Assembly: GCA_963082875.1 (NCBI GenBank)
Contig: OY720103.1
Location: forward strand, 3,844,001 to 3,908,000
Direction: 5' to 3'
DNA length: 64,000 bases
DNA from: Corella eumyota
Taxonomy: Eukaryota; Chordata; Ascidiacea; Phlebobranchia; Corellidae
This document shows positions 47,601-58,000 of the stretch, in pieces. The notes under the pieces were generated by a model, which saw nothing but the letters and a program-made list of their open reading frames with translations, was not told the origin of the DNA and made no database searches. Positions within the stretch are counted from its first letter, which is position 1, and every line of letters starts with the position of its first letter. A program made the translations under genes and the position numbers.

Positions 47601-50600
47601 TGTTCTCCAAACTTACTTCATCAAAGCATTTTCTTCTTCTCTGCATTTTGGGTTGAGGTCCTCCAGTGCCGCAACTGCAGGTAGACCACTTGCTCCACAA
47701 CATCCACTGCGACTTGTTGGGATCGGTTGGAGGAGGATCAAATCGGACGTTTCCTTTATTTTCTTTGGTCACACTTCCCTTAACTATTCTACCACCTGCA
47801 TATCCCAACAAACATGTATTTTTTTTTGTATATATCTTTATCCTCGATGTGGGAAAGTCGAATGTGCGACTTAAACATAGAGTAACATAAGTTACTTCGA
47901 CCCAGTCTCAAGTTGCCTGTGGCAGTTTGGAATATTATAGAATATAATTGCCCGGTAATTAAGCTGCTGATTAAGTGCTGGTTTAGCAGGAGTTTATACC
48001 GTTTATAGCGCCTTACTCAAGGGCGCTACAGCATGAGATCAGTGGGGATTGAACCCACGACCTCATGTGTGGTGTAGCAAGTGTTCTTTCCACTACACCA
48101 CGCTGCCGGTTTTTACACCATTCTGCTGGTTTTATTAAAATATCTACTCAATTGCTGACCTTTCATTTTCATAATACTGGCATAGTTAGTTTTAAATTTT
48201 AAGTTTTATTATTTTTATATTTTGTCAATTTAAACATACCTTTACTCGGACAGGGGTACAAGTTATTAACTTCTATAAGGTCATTTACAGAAAGAAAGGA
48301 ACCTCTTTCAATTACCTCATCTAAAAAAAAATTTAAAACAAATCTTTTTATCCTATCAACTTTGTACAATTACATTTTATCACGTTAAACATGAAGCTTA
48401 CTTTTTCTCGCAATTATTGTTTTAAAGTCGTAATCTTTGGCAAAGGCATACGACCAGTAATGCATTACTGACAAGAAATCGTAAGGAGCACCAAGAACTT
48501 GAGCATCATCAGCTGTCACTTTTTTAAAGTTATGAAGATTTTCTAAAAAGAAATAATGAAATATGTCATAAATATTTATTTAATGTTTTTTTTATGCTAG
48601 AAAATGACTGCAGGCCTTAATGTAGGGTAACATTTGCTACCCCGACCCAGTCTTTAATTGCCTTTGACAGTATCAGGAAAATAAACCTGCTGACTAGTAT
48701 TAAGTTCAGAAAAAGATAGTATTGTTAAACAACGCTTAAGCAAAAATGCTACACAATAATAGCATTGGGGATCAAACCACATAACTTAGGTAGTGATGTT
48801 TTAACCCCTACAACAATTCGCCAATTTTTGCAAAACAATGCCAAAAATGATAGATTAAAAAGTGAAAAGATTCTACTCACGTTTACGAATATTGTCTTTG
48901 TTAACCTCAATATACTCATCTCTATCACTTCTAGTATGTTCATGGTGAAAACCAAGTGTATGCAACATTTCATGCTGAACTGTCGATGTTCCTAAGCAGT
49001 CTATAAAGTATACATTTTTCAATTTATAAAGGTTACTTTAAGTTATGACAATTGTTATTATCTATAGTAAGGTAAGTTATGACAATTGTTATTATCTATA
49101 GTAAGGTAGTCACATTTAAACCGGCAGCGTTGTGTAGTCGTTAGAACACTTGCTACACCACATGGGGTTAAGGGTTCAATTCCGACTACAGCATGCTCTT
49201 ATGCTGTAGCGCTCTAAAGTAAGGTGCTATTAACGATATAAACTTCTGCTGAGCCAGCACTTAATCAGCAGCATAATTTCCGGGCAATTATAATCTATAA
49301 TATCCCAAACTGCCACAGGCAACTCAAGATCGGATCGGTTGTTATTTTAAGTTTAGGTAGCGATTTCGGCCTTCCCGCATCGAGGATAAAGATATATAAA
49401 AAATATATAACTTGTTACTTTTTTCCTCGTAGTTAATTTGCTGACATTTTTCATTGAAATCCAGTTGATAAGTGGTTTTTCCAATGCTTGACCTACAAGA
49501 ATAAAAACAATTTTTTTTAATCTTGGTGAGAATCAGGATTGAAGTGTAGCTGGTAAAAATCTTAGTTCCACATCTTTAAACTTACCAGCAACCCCTTTCA
49601 TCAGTTGTAAAACGAACACAATATCTTGGAACTTTATCTCCCATTGGCCTGAATCTGATGCAAGTATTTTCGTCCAAATGTTTAATTGAAGACGTGAATA
49701 TCTCATTAGTGTATAAGTCAGCTGCAAACGATAAATAAAAAAGAAGGCACATAAAGAAAAATAGAAAAACAACAAAATCAATAACTGTCTTTGGAAAAAA
49801 AATGTAAATATTAGCTCCAAATATACACATGTCTTTAAATACAAAGCACAAAAAATAATTTGTACTGGTAAGAACATTTGCTACACCACAATGAGGTCAT
49901 GGGTTCAAAACCCGCTGCTCTCATGCTGTAGCGCCCTTAAGTAAGGCACTATAAACAATACAAATTTCTGCTGAGCAAGCACTGAATCAGCAGCATAATA
50001 ACCGGGAAATTATACTCTATAATATCCCAAACTGCCAAAGGCAACTCGAGACTGGGTTAGAGTAACTGATGTTACTCTATGTTTAGGTGGCGCATTCGAC
50101 CTTCCCACATCAAGGATAAAAATATATACAAAAAAAAATTCCTTTAAAATATAATGAACAAATTTCAATAGTTAAAAATATTTTTTTGGATGTTAATACT
50201 AAAAAACACACAACTTACGCTGAGATGTTTCATCGTAGTAAATATAATAAAGTCCATCTCTAACATCGTCGCCCCATAAATACTCGTCCTTCCTTACAGA
50301 CCCACCAGCAAATATACTAATACCTCCATCGTCTTCACTTAAAATTCCATAATCCTTAAGTAAACATATGGTTGCTAATTTATTAATAATTTGGTGTAGT
50401 GGCTATTAAGCTTTTGAAGCTGGGTCTGAATTCTTAAAACGAATGGTTCAGAGTTTAATTCCCATTAGTGCCATTAATTTTTTTTTTTATTAAATTTTCG
50501 AAGCTTTGGCGTGATTCTAAATACTAAAGGTCCAGGGTTCGATTTCCATCTGTGCCATTAACATTTTTTTTATTAAGCTTCCGAAGCTTGGGCTTGATTC

Positions 50601-51628
50601 TGAACACCAATGGTCCAGGGTTCGATTCCCATCTGTACCAGTAATATTTTTTTCATATTTCACAAAAAGAAGGTCTTGTCGCATCAAGAATTAATTACTT
50701 TAAAAAAATTAAAAACGACAAATAAGCAACAATCAACTTACCCTCAACATTAAAGGTAATTCTGATTCATCAAACTGAATATCTCCTTCGAAAATTCCTT
50801 TAACTGCGCATAAACAAGACAGTGGACAACCCAACTTAGTCTTTGACTCAAATCCAAACGGACATTCCTGTTCACACTCATCTGAGTCAAACTCACAAAC
50901 CCTTCCTAAAACATAAAGCTATCTTAATTAAATTTGAATTCATTGTTAATGTATAACGGCTTACAATATACTGCATAGTCAAAGAAAAGATTTTTCGGTC
51001 TAAGCTTATTCTATAACTTAAAACTTAATAAAGATTATTTAAAATCAATTTTTTTGTAAGAAAATACCGCAAAAGTTGACGTCAGCTTCGCTATGTTCAT
51101 CTTTTACATTTTCACAATCTTCGCCTGAATCTTAAATACAAAATAACAACCATTTTAACGTTGTAGACATATATATTTTTTCCATATCACCTTAAGGTGA
51201 TAGGTTTTTAATTTTTTATTGGGAAGGGTGTGCTGTTATGACGTGTTTTAAGTTATCCGTAAATGCCGGGCTCAAGGGCGAATAGTGTGACATTGGTGCG
51301 GCTCGAACCTGAAACCTTTCAGCTCGTAGTCCGACGCGATGACCGGTTCGCCACACTACAGGACTGTAGACTATTTTTAATATTGTACTTTAGTCACAAC
51401 TTACCTGACACTACCACATATACTACAACACCAATAATAGCAGCTAATAAAATTGATCCAGAAATAATTGCAACTAAAATTTTTTGAGAACCACCACCTA
51501 AAATCAAAAAAACATAATTATAAAATAATATTAAATGTTGTTATGATTATTAAATATCTACCTTTGACCTTGGCATTGTCCTTAATGTGACCTGTGGATG
51601 GAATGATCACTACATTTTCTTCATGCAT
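44635..51628 (-). CDS. Gene B: type II membrane astacin with aromatic mucin stalk and VCBS repeats
   Basis: Seventeen exons, 892 aa, with the same exon order and phases as gene A. Parts: short N-terminal tail ([16 protein letters not shown]), TM helix [20 protein letters not shown], antistasin-like module ([19 protein letters not shown]), propeptide IFEGDIQF, catalytic domain with [19 protein letters not shown] (exon 48881-49000) and Met-turn [11 protein letters not shown] (Trp where most astacins have Gly), TSP1-type modules ([30 protein letters not shown]), a 236-aa stalk in one exon (45677-46384) built of about 8-residue units such as YTTRWPTF and FFTTQAPY, and three VCBS loops: DFNGDLKTD (degenerate), DFNGDGRDD and DVNGDGKAD. 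Active-site residues are complete, so catalysis is expected. The aromatic-rich stalk is unlike the stalks of A and C. Introns hold several SINEs and a minisatellite. Confidence 0.9.
44858..45150 (+). repeat. Minisatellite in last intron of gene B
   Basis: About nine imperfect units of 26-30 bp with the core ACCAGATT.TAAACCATT, lying between exons 16 and 17 of gene B. Non-coding. Confidence 0.75.
46629..46925 (-). mobile_element. Diverged SINE in gene B intron
   Basis: Minus-strand copy with TAAACATAGAGTAACATCAG and GAGCACCACAGCATG landmarks. At its head end an about 30-bp stretch (GCAAGTAGTCTGACCGCCAT) is duplicated. Confidence 0.7.
47819..48110 (-). mobile_element. SINE in gene B intron, full length
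   Basis: Minus-strand, near-consensus, from the T-rich tail and TATCCTCGATGTGGG to the head CTACACCACGCTGCCGG. Confidence 0.93.
48600..48835 (-). mobile_element. Old SINE in gene B intron
   Basis: Degenerate minus-strand copy: GGCCTTAATGTAGGGTAAC, ACCCAGTCTTTAATTGCC and a B-box-like GGGGATCAAACCACA remain. Confidence 0.55.
49043..49108 (+). repeat. Tandem duplication, about 35 bp, two copies
   Basis: AAGTTATGACAATTGTTATT and the following TATCTATAGTAAGGT occur twice in a row just before the SINE at 49121. Confidence 0.85.
49121..49408 (+). mobile_element. SINE in gene B intron
   Basis: Plus-strand copy with complete head and body; a few substitutions and a small deletion near the 3' third. 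Confidence 0.9.
49866..50137 (+). mobile_element. SINE in gene B intron, short 5' deletion
   Basis: Lacks the first 20 or so bases of the head, starting at TGGTAAGAACATTTGC; otherwise complete with A-rich tail. Confidence 0.88.
50393..50643 (+). repeat. Three tandem tRNA-like units of about 80 bp
   Basis: Units at about 50393-50475, 50490-50560 and 50570-50640 share GAAGCT.GG..TGATTCT and a B-box-like core (AGAGTTTAATTCCCAT, GGGTTCGATTTCCATC, GGGTTCGATTCCCATC) followed by TGCCATTAA and a T run. They differ from the common SINE and lie in a gene B intron. The third copy is the most canonical. Confidence 0.75.
51245..51362 (-). mobile_element. Different tRNA-derived element in gene B intron
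   Basis: On the minus strand TAGTGTGGCGAACCGGTCAT (A-box region) and TTTCAGGTTCGAGCCGC (B box) stand at tRNA spacing, followed by GTCACACTATTCGCCC. The GC-rich sequence is unrelated to the common SINE, so it represents a second tRNA-derived family. Confidence 0.65.
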
Positions 51629-52017
51629 TATTACATTTAAACTTATGTTATGGATACATATCTACACTAAACCTAGCTAGAGCAGTAACAAAATGATTGA
51701 ATAAAATAGAAGAAAATAAATAGTAAGACTGTTAAAGTTCATTAATATAAGCTACAATATACATACCTACTGGTAAAAAAAAAAAAAAATATAAATTTAG
51801 GTTTGAAAGGCGAATTCATCATATAAATAACACAAATTAATGTGAAAATACCTAAAACTGACACAAATATTGTCAAAATTTTCAAAAAATTTATGAAACT
51901 ATATTGTATTTAGTCATTGCTTTCTAAATTTGTAGTTTTTTGCTGCCTTTTTCCTGCCTTTTTCTGTTTATATCTGCACCTCTAACATATTTTGCTTTTA
52001 TACAACTCCCATAAAGA

Positions 52018-55000
52018 TTAAACATATTGATTGATCTTAATTTCAAATGTCTCGTCCCTGATTGTTTTACAAAGTAAGTCAGCCTTGCCATCTCCATTAA
52101 CATCAGGGGCCAATAAAACTGTGTGTTTTTTACCACCCCCACAAAAATATTCGTTATAAACTTCTGGTCCAACTTCACCATTGCTTGAAAGATGGATTGC
52201 TGTATGCCTTAAGTTCAATGATGTATTAGTTGTTAATAAAGAGTTTTCACAAGCTTTTTTTTTTTTTGTATATATCTTTATCCTCGATGTGGGAAAGTCG
52301 AATACGCGACTTAAACATAGAGTAACATCAGTTACTCCGACCCAGTCTCAAGTTGCCTGTGGCAGTTTGGGATATTATAGAGACTATAATTGTCCGGTAA
52401 TTATGCTGCTGATTCAGTGCTGGCTCAGCAGGAGTTTATACCGTTTATAGCGCCTTACTTAAGGGCGCTACAGCATGAGATCAGTGGGGATTGAACACGA
52501 CCTCATGAGTGGTGTAGCAATCAACTTCATTGGACAGTTTTTATATTTGCTGGTTTAAATATATATATGAAACTTAAACTGCACTGACTATTTGTATGAG
52601 CTCATACTGATTCTTACTGCCTAAGTAAGGGTAACCATTCTGTTTTGTATATATATATATATCTTATGTTTATTAGTAAATACAATGTTTTTACTAAATA
52701 ACTAGCTTAGTCATAATTATTTTTCCTTATCAAATTTTTCCTTCATCAAAAAACAAAATTTAGTTATTTTGAATCAGCACAATAATTAATTTTTGATTTA
52801 AGAATGCTTATTAAAAAGCCTTTATCAGTTTTTTTAAGCTTTAAGTGCCTATCTATTAAACAACTTATTGGTATAAGAGTTAGGAGCAAAGGCTGCTAAT
52901 GCCTTACCCAGAGGAATCATAAACAAAAAAGCAGTTGGATAAAAGAACGAAGAAACACTATGTCTAGTGCCTTAAACTTTTAGGAACACTATGTCTAGTG
53001 CCTTACCCCACTATTTGACCAGTGATAATTTTAACTAAACCATAAAAAAAGAATAAAACCAACCTTGCACCCCTGCATAGAAAATCATCCACTCCATCTC
53101 CGTTGAAATCTGCACTAATGTTCTCATCATCTGATTGACAATAAAACCTAACCACCTTACCTGTCCAATGAAGTTCATTTATGCTACCATCTATGTTCGT
53201 TAGTGCTATATCTCTAAAAAAAAGGTAAATATGTAAATAACCGACAGCAGGTGTAGTAGACAGAACATTTGACCTAACTACATAAAGTTCTGAATTTAAT
53301 CCCTAATGCTCTCATGTTGTAGCGCCCTTAAGTAAGGTTCTATAAACAGTATAAACTTTTGCTAAGCCAATTAACAGTTAAATTATCAGGCATTTATATT
53401 TTATAATATTCCATATTGCTAAAGACAACCTAAGACTGAGATAGGGTAACGAATGTTACTCTATGTTTAAGTCATAAAGTTGACCTTCGATTAAATATAA
53501 AAAAATATATGTGAAAAAGCATTGTAATTACTAAATTCACAAGAAATTATTCTTGATTTAGTTAAATTAAATTATAACATTTGTTATTATCTTTAATTTT
53601 TACTTACAAATGCTTATCCGCTTCACAGATAACATCAATCCTTCCATCTCCGTTAAAATCTCCAAAGGAAAGTTTTCCAGGTGAGCGATAGTCAGCATTT
53701 TGGCATAAAACCTTTTTCATATTCGAAACTGGGGTCAATTTAAAGGAGATGATACCTTAGTAAATTTAAATATTAATAAAATTAATTTCTATAGGTTAAG
53801 AAATCCCTAATGTGGAAAGATCCAATTGGCAAAAACATTCAAAAGCCAATTATAATCAATAATATTTTATACTGCCAAAGTCAACTCGGGCCTTGGTCAA
53901 GCGAGTTACATGGTGTTACTCTACATTTAGGCTGAGAAGTCTTATTCAAATGATCAACTTTATTAAAGAATAAAAAAACCTTTGATGGGTCCAATTGGTT
54001 CTTTAGTTGTTATTGCTATTGTTGTTGGCTCTGTCGTGGTTGGTGGAGCAGTAGTTGTTACTTCAACCGTAGTAGTTGGAATAGTCGTTGTAACTTCAGT
54101 TGTTGTAGTTGGAACAGTAGTAGTGACAGTTGTTGTGGTTGGAAGAGGAGTTGTAACTTCAGCTGTAGATGTGATTAGAACAGGGGTTGTGACAGTTGTT
54201 GTAGTTGGAACAAAAGTGGTAACAGTTGTTGTGGTCGGAACAGGAGTTGTAACAGTTGTTGTGGTTGGAACAGGAGTTGTAACAGTTGTTGTGGTTGGAA
54301 CAGGGGTGGTTACAGTTGTTGTTGTTGGAACAGGAGTTTTGACCTGGACTGTTGTTGTAGCTGGTTTAGTGGTTGTCGGAGCAGGGGTAGTAGTTGTAGT
54401 GGTTGGAGCAGAAGTTGTAATATTTGGAGCAGGACTTGTTGAATTTTGAGGAGGTAAAGTGGTGAAAACAATAGGTTTAATAATTGAACCCTCTGGTTTT
54501 TTCACCCCACAGAAATGATCAACACCAGGCATTAACCCACTTGAGCCCCCCATTAACGCCAACTCTTCGTTAAACTTGGGTTCAGCATGGGTCATGTTAC
54601 AAGGGGTCAATATGTAGCAATATTTATATTGTTGTTCGTCACCCTTGCATGTTGTCTGGTCCCGAAATCGACCCCTCAAACAAGTACGCTGCCTCGAGCA
54701 GGTGGAATACCTTTTGTTCCCACATGTTGTAGCACAGGGGCTGTATTCACCCCATGGGCCCCACTGCGCATTTATTTCTCCTATAAATCAAAAGGGTTTA
54801 GTTTATAGTGACAAAAGTAAAGCCAGGACTAAAAAAAATACTGTAGGTTTCTTCTTAATTATTTTAAAAACATCTTTCAAATATTGATAAAAAAAAAAAA
54901 TAAAATATGTATTACCGGGTAATGATGAAAAAGGTGTTGTTGATTTTGTAGTAATTACAAAAAATGGTGTTGTAGTTGTAGTGGTTGTAGGTTTTGTTGT

Positions 55001-58000
55001 GGCCGTAGTTGTCGTGGTTACAACTTCTGTCGTAGGTAATTCTGTTGTTGTGTTTGGCAAAGTTTTTGCTATTATTTCTGTTGTTGTAGGGTTTAGTATT
55101 GTATTTGCTGCTGTTGTAGAAATTGTAGTTGTTTGTGCTGTTGTTGATTTTTCTGTTGTCGTTACTGCTGTAGTAGTTGTTGGTTCCATTGTTGTAATTA
55201 TTATTGCTGTAGTAGTTGTTGGTTCCATTGTTGTTTGCATTGCTGTGGTAGTTGTTGGTCCTGTTATTGTTGTCATTGCTGTGGTAGTTGTTGACTCCGT
55301 TTGTTGTTGTTGTTGTGGTAGTTGATTTTGCTGTTGTTGCCATGGCTGTAGTGGTTGGTTCTGTCAAATATAAATTTCAAAAAAATTGTAGTTTTAATTC
55401 AAATTTTAAGTTATAAACTCTTGTTATTTTAAAAGTTTTGTAATTTTAAACCTCAAATATTACCACAATATCCTGTGCATGCTTTTGTTGAAGATGCTTT
55501 TCCTACACAACCTATGCCATCGCAAGCTCTTACTCTAAATTAACTATAATATTACTAAGTTGAAGTTAGAAAAGTTGGGGTAACAAATGCCACTCTTAAT
55601 TCAAGCTGTAAAGTCTGCATTTTTAGATGAAGGATATATAAACAAAGTATATATTTTTTTTTTGTATATATCTTTATCCTCGATGTGGGAAAGTCGAATG
55701 CGCGACTTTAACAAAGAGTAACATCAGTTACTCCGACCCAGTCTTGAGTTGCCTGTGGCAGTTTGGGATATCATATAGATTATAATTGCCCGATAATTAT
55801 GCTGCTGATTAAGTGCTGGCTCAGCAGGAGTTTGTACCGATTATATCGCCTTACTCAAGGGCGCTACAGCATGAGATCAGTGGGGATTGAACCAACGACC
55901 TCATGTGTGGTGTAGCAAGTGTTCTTACCACTACACCACGCTGTCGGTTAAATGCCAAGCCAAGACATATATTAACCTTATTACAATTCCATTGTCATTG
56001 CAGGTAGCTGTACAGTTGGTCCAACTAGTCCACTCTGTCCAGTTTACTGTTTTATTTGGACAAGTTTTTGTCACACAATCGAACACATCAGACCTGCCTG
56101 TGCCCTCTCCACATTTCCCTACACCCTAGTAAATATATAAATTTCAAATGGAATTTTAAAAAACTAGCAAAGAGCTGTTTAACTTGACTTAAAAAAATAT
56201 TTCTATAATACTTAAAAAAAACTATTATTTTTCGAATCAATTAAAAAAATAATATAAAAAACTTTGGCATTACTTACATCAGGACAGGATCTTAATCTTA
56301 ACTTTACTGGTCCATGATAACCCTCCTTACATTCGCATTCAGTCGTCCATGGACCCCAAAACCCCCACTCTGAGATAGGGCCATTTGTGATTGTAGATCG
56401 GGGTTTAAATCGTACTTCCCCTTTATTTTCGTGGGTCACACTACCTTCTACTTGTTCACCCCCTAATTAACAAACTAGTAAATCATATTTTTGACTTTAA
56501 ATTTATACTTTTATGATTTTTAAATATAAATTAGCAAAGTTACCTTTACTAGGACAAGGATACAATCTGTTGAGTTCAAAAATATCATCATCTGACATTA
56601 ACTTTGACCTTTTAATAAACTGTTCACCTTTAAAACAAATTTTTAAAATATTAAAAATAACCAACAGCATAGCAGAGTGACTAAAGTCGATCTTAGTATG
56701 GGGTCATGGGTTCGATCCCCATGGCTTTTACGATGTAATGCCCATTAATAAGGTGCTAACAGTACTATCTCTTGCTAACCCCCCAAGTTTACCCAATGCT
56801 TAGGCTACTAAGTTGGCCTTGGATAAATCAACGTTTAAGATCTTTACCTGACTTCAAAGTTATTGTCGGTTTGCCATTTTGAGTGAAAGCAAAAGTGGAA
56901 AAATGAGTGATTGAAGTGTAATCATAACTCGAACCGAGATCTTGTGCATCTGTGATTCTCATTTTTTGAAAATCATTTTCATTGCCTATAATAAAAACAT
57001 AAAATTAGTATAATAAAAATCATATGTAAATTGGCAATTTTAGGTAATTTGACGCACCAGATTTAATATTGTCTGGGTTTATAACAACAAAATCATCTCT
57101 ATCACTTCTAGCTTGCTCATGCCTGAATCCTAGTGTGTGTAATAACTGATGCTGAATTATTTGAACCTGATTGCAACCTTAAACAAAAAAAATATGTATC
57201 ATGGTACAACAAATCATAAAGTTTACTGACATATATAGACCGGCAGCGTGGTGTATTGGTAAGAACACTTGTTACACCACACATGAGGTCGTGGGTTCAA
57301 TCACCACTGATCTCATGCTGTGGCACCCTTGAGTAAGGTGCTATAAACGATACGAACTACTGCTGAGCCAGCACTTAATCAGCAGCATAATTATCGGGCA
57401 ATTATAATCTCTAATATCCCAAACTGTCACAGGCAACTCGAGACTGGGTCGGAGTAACTGATGTTACTCTATGTTTAAGTCGCGCATTCAACTTTACCAC
57501 ATCAAGGATAAAGATATATACAAAAAAATTTATATATATATAATAATTAACCTATAAGTTTTTTCAATAAGTTAAGGATAAGTAGCAATGGTATATAAAC
57601 TGATACAAAAAATATTGGTAAAAACCACATTAAATAATTGTTTTAAAGTTTACAAAAATAATTTTACCACTTCCAATGTTAACAGTTTGATTCCTGACGT
57701 CTCCCGTTTCTTTGCCTATTGCTGACCTTATAAAAAAATTTCTATTAATAAATTATAATTTTATTAATAAAAAAAAAAACTTGATAATTGCTCACCAACA
57801 GCCAGTATTTTTTGATGAAAACGTAATAAAATATTTAACTTCGTTATTTCCCTTTGGTCGAAATCGAATGCATGTTCTTCTGTCGAAGTCTTTAACTGCA
57901 TATTTGAATTTGGAAGAACTAAAAATACTTTCTAAAAAAAAAGAAAAGATATTTTAATGCCTTACAATTTTTTTCAGTCATATACGTTAATAACAAGCAG

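Noticed and set aside
53982-55325. Val-rich plus-strand frames and an Asn/Tyr-rich minus frame
   Set aside because: Shadows of the Thr-rich mucin exons of gene C; only the Thr frame joins correctly to both neighbours. The Asn/Tyr frame is discussed as a finding but not called as a protein.
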